A program made the translations under genes and the position numbers. A stretch of 64,000 bases of DNA from Megaustenia siamemsis (lineage: Eukaryota; Mollusca; Gastropoda; Stylommatophora; Ariophantidae), in NCBI GenBank assembly GCA_032433765.1, contig JAVIAB010000073.1, forward strand, positions 53,088,144-53,152,143, given 5' to 3'. Positions 10,257 to 21,104 of the stretch are shown here, one piece after another; positions within the stretch are counted from its first letter, which is position 1, and the number at the start of each line of letters is the position of its first letter. The notes under the pieces are model-generated. The model was not told the origin of the DNA. It saw only the letters and a list, made by a program, of their open reading frames with translations, and did no database searches.

Positions 10257-10513
10257 TAAGTAAAGTACCCCCGTCACGCCAAGTGACGTATAGGGAATAT
10301 GATGTTAGTGACCATACAAATTTTACAGTCCTTCACCTCAGCACATGATTTGTGGGGTATTGTGGTCGATATTACGCCCGTGCCGCTTTACTTTCCCAGA
10401 AAATAATCCGGTACCAATTAAAGGCTGGGTGAACCGGACCCCGTCGGTTGGGATCGAACCCTACCTCCTGTCCTTTGTAGTCCAGTTCACTAACCACTGA
10501 GCTATCGCGGCTC
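10257..10513 (-). mobile_element. SINE-A, full length
   Basis: Reverse complement runs from GAGCCGCGATAGCTCAG at the right end to GACGGGGGTACTTTACTTA at the left. The right flank is a (TA)n run, so the target-site duplication cannot be defined. Confidence 0.9.
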
Positions 10514-10540
10514 ATATATATATTATATATATATATATAT

Positions 10541-11035
10541 CATTATCATCGTGTGCCTTCTCCGCAACGAAGGTTGGCTACCATGGATCGCTATTCTACT
10601 CTGTTTCTTGCTTTGATGATGCAGGCTGTCATAGATTGACTTGACCATCTTTTGATGTTACTTGTCCATGTTAGTCTTGGTCTGCCTCTGCCTCTTTTGC
10701 CTTGTATTTATCCTTCCAATATTACTTTTAGTAGGCTGTTGTGTCTTTTAACATGCCCCCAAAATTTCATTTGTCTTGTCTTAATTGTATTTAGTAGTTC
10801 TCTTTTTATTTTCAGTTGTTTTAAAACGTTTTCGTTTATCTTTTGTTTCCATCCAATTTTACCTATTAATAAATCCACAAAGGCTTCAATTTTCTGTTAT
10901 GTTTTCTTGTCTAATGTCCATGCTTCTGCACCATACAGGAATATTGATAAGATGCAACATTTTGCCATTCTTAGTTTCAGCCCTGTTGATATTTGTTTTG
11001 TTGTCAGTATATTTTTCATGGCATTAAATAAATAT
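10541..11035 (-). mobile_element. LINE-gamma 3' fragment, frameshifted
   Basis: The minus strand encodes FNAMKNILTTKQIS, LKLRMAKCCILSIFLYGAEA and WTLDKKT. After frameshifts it continues with the GRGRP..TWTSNIK-type tail seen at 34836. It ends in a CATCATCG tail beside a TA microsatellite. 5'-truncated and dead. Confidence 0.85.
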
Positions 11036-11575
11036 ATATATTTTTTTTTCTCATTTCCCAAACACATCAGGGAATGTTGCAGGCATAAATGATGCTTCCA
11101 GCCTGTTTTAGCTGGCCTGCCGCGGTGTGGGTTTGAGTTCTCTAACCTCAGAAACCAGGAGAGAAAGTTGACCTCCCTAGTGAGTCTTAAGCTCAGATGG
11201 AATGACGGCATTATTACTCGGTGTAATCGTACTTGTGCTTCCAGATATTGCCCTCAGCGTCTGAGGTAAACCTAAGCGTTTACACTGGCAAATGAGTGAT
11301 CGATAACATCGTTAAAGATTCGATCTTTTCAGAATCGAATCATTATTGAGTTCTAAAATAGAGCTTATGACATTTGACACTATATTTATAGAAACATCTC
11401 CCAGCGGGGAAAAAAGAAAACTAAGCACATTCAATTAAATATAGGCCCTATTAAAGCCAGCATTAGTTACTTTACATTTCCCTTAACATAATTAGATAGC
11501 GAATGATCTAGCGAATAACAATTATTTCAAATCGTCTATTTGATTTGCTCTTGTTGATATCACAGAAGATGAAAA
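11036..11575. other. unassigned stretch
   Basis: No gene recognised. Part of it (about 11095-11275) is GC-richer than its surroundings and may be an unrecognised repeat. Confidence 0.35.
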
Positions 11576-13125
11576 AAAACCTTGAAAGCGTTCAAGAATA
11601 TAGCTAGAAAGAGTTCAAGAATATAACTAGAAAGAGTTCAAGAATATAACTAGAAAGAGTTCAAGAATATAAATAGAAAGAGTTCAAGAATATAACTAGA
11701 AAGAGTTCAAGAATATAAATAGAAAGAGTTCAAGAATATAGCTAGAAAGAGTTCATGAATATAGCTAGAAAGAGTTCAAGAATATAACTAGAAAGAGTTC
11801 AAGAATATAAATAGAAAGAGTTCAAGAATATAACTAGAAAGAGTTCAAGAATATAAATAGAAAGAGTTCAAGAATATAGCTAGAAAGAGTTCAAGAATAT
11901 AGACAGAAAGAGTTCAAGAATATAGCTAGAAAGAGTTCAAGAATATAGACAGAAAGAGTTCAAGAATATAGACAGAAAGAGTTCAAGAATATAGATAGAA
12001 AGAATTCAAGAATATAGATAGAAAGAATTCAAGAATATAGATAGAAAGAGTTCAAGAATATAGATAGAAAGAGTTCAAGAATATAGACAGAAAGTGTTCA
12101 AGAATATAGATAGAAAGAGTTCAAGAATATAGACAGAAAGAGTTCAAGAATATAGCTAGAAAGAGTTCAAGAATATAGACAGAAAGAGTTCAAGAATATA
12201 GATAGAACGAGTTCAAGAATATAGAAAGAAAGAGTTCAAGAATATATACAGAAAGAGTTCAAGAATATAGATAGAAAGTGTTCACGAATATAGACAAAAA
12301 GAGTTCAAGAATATAGATAGAAAGAGGTCAAGAATATCGATAGAAAGAGTTCAAGAATATAGACAGAAAGAGTTCAAGAATATAACTAGAAAGAGTTCAA
12401 GAATATAGACAGAAAGAGTTCAAGAATATAGACAGAAAGAGTTCAAGAATATAGACAGAAAAAGTTCAAGAATATAGACAGAAAGAGTTTACGAACATTG
12501 CTAGAAAGAGTTCAAGAATATAGACAGAAAGAGTTCAAGAATATAGACAGAAAGAGTTCAAGAATATAGACAGAAAGAGTTCAAGAATATAGACAGAAAG
12601 AGTTAAAGAATATAGACAGAAAGAGTTCACGAACATTGCTAGGAAGAGTTCAAGAATATAGACAGAAAGAGTTCAAGAATATAGACAGAAAGAGTTCATG
12701 AACATTGATAGAAAGTGTTCAAGAACATTGATAGAAAGAGTTCAAGAATATAGATAGAAAGAGTTCAAGAACATAGATAGAAAGAGTTCAAGAACATAGA
12801 TAGAAAGAGTTCAAGAACATAGATAGAAAGAGTTCAAGAACATAGATAGAAAGAGTTCAAGAACATAGATAGAAAGAGTTCAAGAACATAGATAGAAAGA
12901 GTTCAAGAATATAGACAGAAAGAGTTCAAGAACATTGCTAGAAAGAGTTCAACAATATAGACAGAAAGTGTTCAAGAATATAGCTAGAAAGAGTTCACGG
13001 ATATAGCTAGAAATAGTTCACGGATACAGCTAGAAATAGTTCACGGATATAGCTAGAAATAGTCACGGATATAGCTAGAAATAGTTCACGGATATAGCTA
13101 GAAATAGTTCAAGGACATAGCTATT
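11576..13125. repeat. 23-bp minisatellite, about 67 copies
   Basis: Unit AGAAAGAGTTCAAGAATATA plus GAC/GAT/GCT. Sub-blocks share variants: GACAG in the middle, ACATAGATAG at 12760-12900, and a decayed block of TAGTTCACGGATATAGCTAGA at 12985-13120. Each unit contains the palindrome TTCAAGAA. Confidence 0.97.
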
Positions 13126-13139
13126 TTGGATAAGGTATA

Positions 13140-13520
13140 CACAGCTCTCAGTTTTCATCTTAAAAGTGGCATTTTAGTTCTAATCTTAGAAATGTTTATG
13201 GTTGAAGATGTCCTGAACATCGTACATTCCACTCATTCTCAAAAATGATATTTTCTGAAAGTGTTTTCAATTTGTGACTCCACGCACGAAAAGAAATAAG
13301 TTTCAGCAATGTATGAATGGAAAACACTTTAGTAATTAGCATCGTTAAAACACATCAAAGTTTGGTAAATCTGAGCTTCCTAGACGCAATATTCAGTTTT
13401 TAACCACAAAAGATTTGACATTTTAAGATACAGCTTCTTCTAATCCTTTTGAATATATAATAAAGTAAGTATGTGTAGTTTATCTTTCTGGAAAGACACA
13501 AATGATGAAATCAACTAAAG
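13140..13520 (+). repeat. dispersed repeat D1, copy 1
   Basis: Aligns to 45765-46795 in the same orientation. Shared blocks in order are GTTTTCAT..AAAGTGGCATTTT, ATGTCCTGAA..AGTACATT/CGTACATT, AAAATTGATATT/AAAATGATATT, and AATCAAAG..GGTAAATCTGAG with AACCACAAA. No coding potential seen. Family unknown. Confidence 0.65.
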
Positions 13521-13689
13521 TACCATTGACCAACAACAGTGTATAACAAGTGAAAGAAAATGCTAGACAGCAATAAACAAAACAGTAGGAATGGTCAAAA
13601 AGTCATTTTAATAACAGATAACATGTAACCACATCACAGCAGATAAATCAAACTAAAACTACGAACAATAAAATGTTATATCTACTGAA

Positions 13690-13862
13690 TATCTAGCCAG
13701 ATCTCCCACTTCCTATGTTTTCAAGTTCAACGTGTCTTTGATGTCTTTAAACCACCATTTTCTTGCCCTGCCTTGTTTTGTCTTTGTGGAACTATGTTTT
13801 CCTGCACTGTTCGATCTAGCATTTGATGTGGTCGTAATAATTCAAGTTCACATGATCAGTGT
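13690..13862 (-). mobile_element. possible degraded LINE tail
   Basis: Resembles 58922-59300: both carry, in the + orientation, TAGCCAGATCT followed by a stretch whose reverse translation resembles a LINE terminal region rich in R, K and W. Frames are broken. Weak call. Confidence 0.35.
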
Positions 13863-14139
13863 ATTAAAAAAAAAATAAACTAGTTCTTTTCACTTTTCAT
13901 GTCTTTTAATAATAATAATAATTGTAGCAGTAATGATTCAAGGTTCGTTCAATGTAAAATATAGTGCTATGGTTTTATTTCCAGTATTTATTGCAAACGC
14001 TAAAATAATTACTCTCCACTGATCAGCATAGTCTCCTGCTAGTTCAATACACTTATGCGTTACACTCACTTTATTCAGTTCCCAATACTTTATTCTCCGC
14101 TCTTAATGGACGTTGAGTGTGCATAGATGGACTGTGTTG
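13863..14139. other. unassigned AT-rich stretch
   Basis: Contains an AATAATAAT run near 13910. Nothing else. Confidence 0.4.
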
Positions 14140-14215
14140 TTGTTTACAGAAAGCTACAATATCTCCGCCTTTCTGTTCGATACATCCGACTTCTGCGTTG
14201 CATTTTTGTGTGCAA
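14140..14215 (-). mobile_element. possible SINE-C tail fragment
   Basis: CTACAATATCTCCGCCTTTC and CATCCGACTTCTGCG resemble the SINE-C tail at about 61900-61945 (CCACGATATCTGCGCCTTTC, CATCCGTCTTCTACG). Confidence 0.4.
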
Positions 14216-14529
14216 ATTTGCTTACCTCTATCGTAGGGTATCGGGACTATCTCTATTCCTGGAGTTATTCCTTCTGCCAGGATGTGTTTGGACTGACTCT
14301 CCGGAGCCACTTGTTTTTTTTTTTTTTCAGGATATGTTTGGACTGCATTTCTCTGGAGTCCACTACACGGCAGTTCTCACGGTAATTCCAGAAAATCTTT
14401 GTGAAATCTAAGTAGCCAGTGCTTGACTGCTATATTTGTGTACATTCTAGCTTTGCTGCTTCTGTTCAGCCATATCCTGATACCGTTTATTTAAAATATT
14501 GCTCTAACTTCTCATTAGTTTTCATATGA
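14216..14529. other. unassigned stretch
   Basis: Two imperfect copies of GGATGTGTTTGGACTG / GGATATGTTTGGACTG about 52 bp apart, separated by a poly-T run. No gene recognised. Confidence 0.4.
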
Positions 14530-14802
14530 CACACAGTGTCACTTTCACAAAGTGAAAGAAAGCAACAAGAATGGTCTCTGTTTGAATAGTAAGAAAACGG
14601 AAGTAATTGTCATATCGAAGAAATAACATCACCAAAGAAGAAATTCTCAAGAGGCCCAGCACATAAAAGGGAGCTACTGAAAAGCAGAAAGAAACATTCA
14701 AACTTTTTCGAGAACTTCGTAAGAAGAGGAAAGTTGAAATACTTAGTTAAAACAGACAAAATACGGGGATAGAGAGATCGCAGATGACAAAGAGAGAATA
14801 TA
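14530..14802 (+). mobile_element. LINE-alpha fragment, 5' side of a SINE insertion
   Basis: Encodes KES..NGLCLNSKKTEVIVISKK, matching the region just after YADD in the copy at 39337. After a rearranged part it encodes KYLVKTDKI followed by a RDR-like segment, matching LEYMVTTGKIEGRRDR. It continues at 15087 after the SINE-A. Confidence 0.75.
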
Positions 14803-15076
14803 ATAAAGTAAAGTACCCCCCCCCCCCCCCCGTCCGTCACGCTAAGTGGCGTATAGGTAATATGGTATTAGTGACCATCAATTTTACAGACCTTCAGCAC
14901 ATGATTTTTGGGGTAATGAGATCAGTATTACGCCCGTGCCGCTTTACTTTCCCAGAAAAAATCCGGTACCCATTAAAAGATAGGTGAACCCGGAAGCCGT
15001 CGGTTGGGATTGAACCCTACCTCTTGTCCTTTGTAGTCCAGTTCACTAACCACTGAGCTATCGCGGCTCCCTAAAA
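14803..15076 (-). mobile_element. SINE-A inserted in a LINE, 10-bp target-site duplication
   Basis: Full-length reverse copy with an expanded C run (about 16 C) near its 3' end. AGAGAATATA occurs at 14793-14802 and 15077-15086. The LINE sequence resumes on the far side, so the SINE is younger than the LINE fragment. Confidence 0.9.
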
Positions 15077-15086
15077 AGAGAATATA

Positions 15087-15228
15087 CTATATATATATGA
15101 TGATAATGATAAGCTTAGTGTCCTGTAACGAAAAACAGTCACCAACAGAAGTGATACAATTCACTATGGAAAAATAAATTGTGGAAGGACATGATCACCT
15201 GCGCCAACCGGCATGGTACATGATGATG
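15087..15228 (+). mobile_element. LINE-alpha fragment, 3' side of the SINE insertion
   Basis: TCACCAACAGAAGTGATA, TTGTGGAAGGACATGATCAC and TGATGATGACGATC correspond to the last ~40 codons and the tail of LINE-alpha. Confidence 0.7.
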
Positions 15229-15384
15229 ACGATCTTAACAAAAAGTGTCTTCATCAAATTAGATAATCCGTTTTAGTTGCAAGTCACACTTCAAGAGAAG
15301 ATTTAGAACATGACAAACCTGTGTTATTTTGTTTATACAAACAGAGCTTATCTTTTCGTGAGAAATAATTGTACTTGCATTGCT

Positions 15385-15845
15385 ACTATTTAAAGAAAAA
15401 GAGTTCTTAAATGTTATTGTAGAGCCAGTATTAACATATGGATGTGAATCATGGACAATAGGACAACATACAAGAAAATCACAGGAGTCTGTAGAAATGT
15501 GGTTTTACAGAAGAATGTTGAGAATACCATAGACAACTAAGAAGGTAATGAAAATGTTCTGAAAGAGGTCAAAGCAAAACTAGAGCTAATTTCCAATATT
15601 AGGAAGAAACAATCATCATGCTTTGGCCATGTAATGAGAAGAGAACAACTGCAATATATTGTAACAACTGGAAAAATTGAGGGACGAAGAGATAGAGGGA
15701 AACGAAGAGAAAAAAATAACAGACAGCTTAAGAGAATGGCTTGGCAGCAGATAACAAACAGAAATGATAAATAACTGTCGAGATCGGAAGTTGTGGAGAG
15801 ACATGATCACCTACGCCAGCAGGTCCGGTACTTGATGATGATGAT
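15385..15845 (+). mobile_element. LINE-alpha 3' fragment
   Basis: Encodes, with frameshifts, KKRVLKCY-like sequence, EPVLTYGCESWTIGQ, VEMWFYRRMLRI and the FGHVMRREQLQY region, ending CCGGTACTTGATGATGATGA. Closely similar to 39640-40130. Disrupted by several indels. Confidence 0.85.
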
Positions 15846-16904
15846 GACATTTCTACTCCACTGGTTGTGGTAATATGGACTCTCCCCTCAATGTTTTGTT
15901 ACAACAATTGTCAGTATATTTGGTTGAACTTCTATTAGACTTTACTTTTGATGGTTGCATTGTTCGGCCGAGCATGATCTCTTGTTTGTAGCAAGTGATA
16001 GCTTCAACCCTTGTTAGGAATCTTCACGGTCACCACAAACTATTGATTTCGAATTGCATTGATGTCATTAAAGTGTCGTCAAGACGCTTTTTCCAAGAGA
16101 TTAATTTTAACAATTTTTGTTGCATATGCATTTGTGAATTTCCATAGCTAACCATTCTAATATTCATATAATCTGAACTTAAAAATAAAATAACCAGACA
16201 TGAGATTAAACCATTTTACATACTTTCTGCCATCATGCACCTATTAACTACAAATTTGAAGATAGTGATAAGGTGAATGTGGTTGTGAAGAATATTTTAT
16301 ATTCTAAAAGTATCATCAGATTTATCGTCAAAATTGTCATCAAAATGTTCAAATATTATCAAATATTTAATTAAATTTGCGGACATTTAACAATTGTGAT
16401 GCACTACTATCAACTCGTAACTGTCAATTATGTTAACTGATATTACAATTATAAATTTAAAACAATAAATTAAATGTTATCGAAATGAAAGTGCCAGCCG
16501 CAAAATGGGAGTCACTGTAACTAACAAGCATAATTGAAATTGAACAGTTAAATAATATTGAGATCAGAGAACAACAAATGAAAATGTTTACCCGCGTGAT
16601 AAGCCACAAAATGCTAGATACAACCTTTATACGAACAGGTCTCAACAAACAGACGTCCTCCATAATAATGGATACATTGAATACTAGAAACGTATAAGAA
16701 ACAAGAATATTGAAGATACCAAACAAAAAGGAAAAGATCTCGAACTATTTGTCCCCTCAAAGTACTTTCAAAAGAAAGGAAAATTACGAAGACAGAAAAA
16801 AATAAAGATGGATTCAAGATATTAAAATGTAAACATAGTTTAAAAGTAGAGGTTGTGTTGAAGAACTTAAAATTGTAAGAAACTATGAATGAGACCATGG
16901 AACT
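15846..16904. other. unassigned AT-rich stretch
   Basis: No gene recognised on either strand. The part nearest 16905 may belong to the following LINE fragment. Confidence 0.4.
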
Positions 16905-17095
16905 AATACATGGAATCAGTAATAACAAACAATGGAGACTGCCAGAAGGAGATAAAAGAAAGGTTATCAATAGCAACACAAAAATCAAATGTCACTATGA
17001 AAAAAGCACAATACCAGCAGAGCAGTAACATTTAAACTATTGTGGGTAGTTATCTTCCCGATAACCACATGTGGTTGTGAGACATGAACAAACTT
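16905..17095 (+). mobile_element. LINE RT-thumb fragment
   Basis: Encodes ESVITNNGDCQKEIKERLSI followed by ATQKSN. After a frameshift comes KLLWVVIFPITTCGCET. This is the common LINE pattern LGS.IT.dG.c..EIK.RL followed by ..TYGCE.W. Confidence 0.65.
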
Positions 17096-17582
17096 GTAAA
17101 CAACAATGAAGAAAATTAGTTCATTCAATGTTACATACTGAATGGGGTACAGGCAAATAATGCACGTCACTCCCCATTAGTGGTGCTCTACAAACTGAAT
17201 GGGGTACAGGCAAATAATGCACGTCACTCCCCATTAGTGGTGCTCTACAAACTGAATGGGGTACAGGCAAATAATGCACGTCACTCCCCATGAGTGGTGC
17301 TCTATAAACTGAATGGGGTACATGCAAAAAATGCACGTCACTCCCCATTAGTGGTGCTCTACAAACTGAATGGGGTACAGGCAAATAATGCACGTCACTC
17401 CCCATTAGTGGTGCTCTACAAACTGAATGGGGTACAGGCAAATAATGCACGTCACTCCCCCTTAGTGGTGCTCTGCAAACTGAATGGGGTACATGCAAAT
17501 AATGCACGTCACTCCCCAATAGTGGTGCTCTACATAACGTAATTGGATAAAGGCAAATAATGTACGTCACTCCCCAATAGTG

Positions 17583-17835
17583 GGAGCCGCGATAGCTCAG
17601 TGGTTAGTGAACTGGACTACCACGGACAAGGGGTAGGGTTCGATCCCAACCGACGGCTTCCGGGTTCACCCAGCCTTAAATGGGTACCGGATTTTTTTCT
17701 GGGAAAGTAAAGCAGCACGGGCGTAATACTGACCACATTATCCCAAAAATCATGTGCTGAAGGTCTGTAAAATATAGGGTCACTAACATCATATTTCCCT
17801 ATACGCCACTTGGCGTGACGGGGGTACTTTACTTT
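17583..17835 (+). mobile_element. SINE-A inside the minisatellite, first copy
   Basis: Full SINE-A with diagnostic changes ACTACCACGGACAAGG and ACTGACCACATTATCCC. ACTCCCCAATAGTG at 17569-17582 and 17836-17849 flanks it. Confidence 0.93.
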
Positions 17836-18313
17836 ACTCCCCAATAGTGGTGCTCTACATACACAATGGGGTACATACAGGCAATATATAATGTACGTCA
17901 CTCCCCAATAGTGGTGCTCTACAAACTGAATGGGGTACAGGCAAATAATGCACGTCACTCCCCATTAGTGGTGCTCTACAAACTGAATGGGGTACAGGCA
18001 AATAATGCACGTCACTCCCCATGAGTGGTGCTCTACAAACTGAATGGGGTACAGGCAAATAATGCACGTCACTCCCCATTAGTGGTGCTCTACAAACTGA
18101 ATGGGGTACAGGCAAATAATGCACGTCACTCCCCATTAGTGGTGCTCTACAAACTGAATGGGGTACTGGCAAATAATGCACGTCACTCCCCATTAGTGGT
18201 GCTCTACAAACTGAATGGGGTACATGCAAATAATGCACGTCACTCCCCAATAGTGGTGCTCTACATAACGTAATTGGATAAAGGCAAATAATGTACGTCA
18301 CTCCCCAATAGTG

Positions 18314-18567
18314 GGAGCCGCGATAGCTCAGTGGTTAGTGAACTGGACTACCACGGACAAGGGGTAGGGTTCGATCCCAACCGACGGCTTCCGGGTTCAC
18401 CCAGCCTTAAATGGGTACCGGATTTTTTTCTGGGAAAGTAACGCAGCACGGGCGTAATACTGACCACATTATCCCAAAAATCATGTGCTGAAGGTCTGTA
18501 AAATATAGGGTCACTAACACCATATTTCCCTATACGCCACTTGGCGTGACGGGGGTACTTTACTTTA
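18314..18567 (+). mobile_element. SINE-A inside the minisatellite, duplicated copy
   Basis: Shares the private changes of the copy 731 bp upstream and the same left flank (TAACGTAATTGGATAAAGGC just before it). It therefore arose by duplication of an array segment containing the SINE, not by a second insertion. Confidence 0.92.
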
Positions 18568-19510
18568 CTCCCCAATAGTGGTGCTCTACATACTATATGG
18601 GGGTACATACAGGCAATATATAATGCACGTCACTCCCCAATAGTGGTGCTCTACATACACAATGGGGTACATACAGGCAATATATAATGTACGTCACTCC
18701 CCAATAGTGGTGCTCTACATACACAATGGGGTACATACAGGCAATATATAATGTACGTCACTCCCCAATAGTGGTGCTCTACATACTATATGGGGGTACA
18801 TACAGGCAATATATAATGCACGTCACTCCCCAATAGTGGTGCTCTACATACACAATGGGGTACATACAGGCAATATATAATGTACGTCACTCCCCAATAG
18901 TGGTGCTCTACATACTATATGGGGGTACATACAGGCAATATATAATGCACGTCACTCCCCAATAGTGGTGCTCTACATACACAATGGGGTACATACAGGC
19001 AATATATAATGCACGTCACTCCCCAATAGTGGTGCTCTACATACACAATGGGGTACATACAGGCAATATATAATGTACGTCACTCCCCAATAGTGGTGCT
19101 CTACATACAGAATGGAGTACAGAAAATAATGTACGTTACTCCCCAATAGTGGTGTGCTCTACATACAGAATGGAGTACAGAAAATAATGTACGTTACTCC
19201 CCATTAGTGGTGCTCTACATACAGAATGGAGTATAGAAAATAATGTACGTCACTCCCCAATAGTGGTGCTCTACATACAGAATGGAGTACAGGAAAATAA
19301 TGTACGTCACTCCCCAATAGTGGTGTTCTACATACAGAATGGGGGTACAAGCAAATAATGTACGTCACTCCCAAATAGTGGTGCTCTACATACAGAATGG
19401 GGTACAAGCAAATAATGTACGTCACTCCCCAATAATGGTGCTCTACATACAGAATGGAGTACAGGAAAAAATGTACGTCACTCCCCAATAGTGGTGCTCT
19501 ACACACAGAA

Positions 19511-20520
19511 TTCCTACGGTACGCTGAACTTTAACATGGCCTGAAAAGACGTGGGAGATCCGATCTTTGACAGATCGTTTCTGTCTGTGCCCATCTTAAC
19601 TCCCATCTCTTTCATACGAAGGGGTGACGTGGACTCATGGTTGTCGAAGTCCTGTGTCCTTCCCACTTCCCGGAGGGCATTGATGATGTCTGCCCGATCC
19701 ATTGATTGACCGTCCTAGACAATAGTGTTGCTAGCCAACCTGTTCGCTCTTTCATTTCCCCGTACTCCCGCATGTACTGTAACGTAGACAAAGGTCACCT
19801 TACGTATATTTTATTTCTGCAATGACTCGACCAATTACATACGTACAGAGCCCGCCTCCACTTTTCTTATCATGATCATCGAATCACTCAGTATAGAGGC
19901 GTGGGTGTAGTCTTGTGACTCTAACCAGATGAATGTCTGGCTCACTGCCATCACTCAGTATAGAGGCGTGGGTGTAGTCTTGTGACTCTAACCAGATGAA
20001 TGTCTGGCTCACTGCCATCACTCAGTATAGAGGCGTGGGTGTAGTCTTGTGACTCTAACCAGATGAATGTCTGGCTCACTGCCATCACTCAGTATAGAGG
20101 CGTGGGTGTAGTCTTGTGACTCTAACCAGATGAATGTCTGGCTCACTGCCATCACTCAGTATAGAGGCGTGGGTGTAGTCTTGTGACTCTAGCCAGATGA
20201 ATGTCTGGCTCACTGCCATCACTCAGTATAGAGGCGTGGGTGTAGTCTTGTGACTCTAACCAGATGAATGTCTGGCTCACTGCCATCACTCAGTATAGAG
20301 GTGTGGGTGTAGTCTTGTGACTCTAACCAGATGAATGTCTGGCTCACTGCCATCACTCAGTATAGAGGCGTGGGTGTAGTCTTGTGACTCTAACCAGATG
20401 AATGTCTGGCTCACTGCCATCACTCAGTATAGAGGTGTGGGTGTAGTCTTGTGACTCTAACCAGATGAATGTCTGGCTCACTGCCATCATCTCCAACGTC
20501 ATGCTACTCGTGGTCACCGT
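19511..20520 (-). mobile_element. LINE RNase H domain fragment expanded by a tandem repeat
   Basis: Reading the minus strand: TLEMMAVS (the E as in the RNase H catalytic Glu), WLESQDYTHASILSDS (SD as the catalytic Asp), RKVEAG, YMREYGEMKERTGWLAT (equivalent of the PGH.GV.GNE.AD..A segment), then DRADIINALREVGRTQDF and LRMKEMGVKMGTDR. This order is typical of RNase H domains at the end of I/Jockey-like LINE ORF2. Frame breaks and a ninefold internal repeat make it dead. Confidence 0.8.
19882..20487. repeat. 67-bp minisatellite, about 9 near-identical copies, within RNase H sequence
   Basis: Unit CATCACTCAGTATAGAGGCG, TGGGTGTAGTCTTGTGACTC, TAACCAGATGAATGTCTGGC, TCACTGC. On the minus strand one unit encodes AVSQTFIWLESQDYTHASIL plus SD. 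As 67 is not a multiple of three, the expansion destroys the frame. Copies differ at only one or two sites, implying recent amplification. Confidence 0.97.
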
Positions 20521-20684
20521 AGCTTTAGGTTAAGGTGGTCACTTTTCATACCTGATTATTATCTGAATCAAGTCAACTCTATAAGATAGAATATTTTTCG
20601 TTATGAAAACACTACTGAGCTTCCATTTCTCGTTGTTATGATGATGTAACTTAGTGATCACGGTGATTTAGAATTAACGAGCTT

Positions 20685-20975
20685 TCTTCTTTTCTATTTC
20701 CTCTTTCTCACTGGTACCGAAAAGGTGTCTTGGTTATATCATTTGTCGTTCTTGCGATGCTCGAACTGTCTGAATTAGTGATTTTCCTTTGTTGTTACAT
20801 GTCTTTGTCACTGCATCTATCCATCTTCTTCTGGGTCTTCCTCTTGGTCTTTTTCCATGCATTCTCGAGAAGAACGCTCTTGATGGTGATTGGTAAGGAT
20901 TCATTCTGACCAGGTGGCCAAACCATTTAAGTTGTTGTTCAATATATTCTTGGCAGGGTTTTAACCAGCTTTACT
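20685..20975 (-). mobile_element. LINE-beta 3' fragment
   Basis: Minus strand encodes WFGHLVRMNP, SRAFFSRMHGK, RGRPRRRWIDAVT and the IQTVRA-like end, as in 45815-46285. The 3' end matches ..GATACCGAAAAGGTGTC, present in all copies. Confidence 0.85.
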
Positions 20976-21104
20976 GAATTCAAATGGGGAACCTTTGCCT
21001 ACTAAGTTCGGGCACTGTGCTAATATTGCCCATGGATGTCAAGAATGAGATGGGGAAGCTACTAGTCAATATTCTTGTATATTGGCTTTGGTCTTAAGAC
21101 AATG

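Larger units (their letters stand above)
9607..10262. repeat. foldback (palindromic) element 2, arms of about 320 bp
   Basis: Two inverted arms meet near 9945 (GAAAATTTCAGAAATGGCAA). The arms align along nearly their whole length. The left arm has TTTAGAACTAGAATGAGAAA; reverse-reading the right arm gives CTTAGAACTAGAATGAAAAA. Outer parts share CTTTACGTAATAACCGGACG against CTTTACGTAATTAGTGAAGG. Each arm carries one hairpin motif about 100 bp from its outer end. No credible protein is encoded. A SINE-A begins at the right outer end. Confidence 0.85.
17135..19510. repeat. 57/64-bp minisatellite with higher-order structure, interrupted by two SINE-A copies
   Basis: The 57-bp form (17135-17582 and 17900-18313) contains GTACAGGCAAATAATGCACG, TCACTCCCCATTAGTGGTGC and AAACTGAATGGG. 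The 64-bp form (about 18565-19110) contains CATACAGGCAATATATAATG and alternates two unit types (ACACAATGGGGTAC and ACTATATGGGGGTAC). A third, shorter class (CAGAATGGAGTACAG) fills 19105-19505. The 57-bp part keeps frames open on both strands by length alone. Confidence 0.96.

Noticed and set aside
19882..20487. CRISPR-like regular repeats
   Set aside because: Units are contiguous with no unique spacers, the DNA is eukaryotic, and the unit is LINE RNase H sequence.
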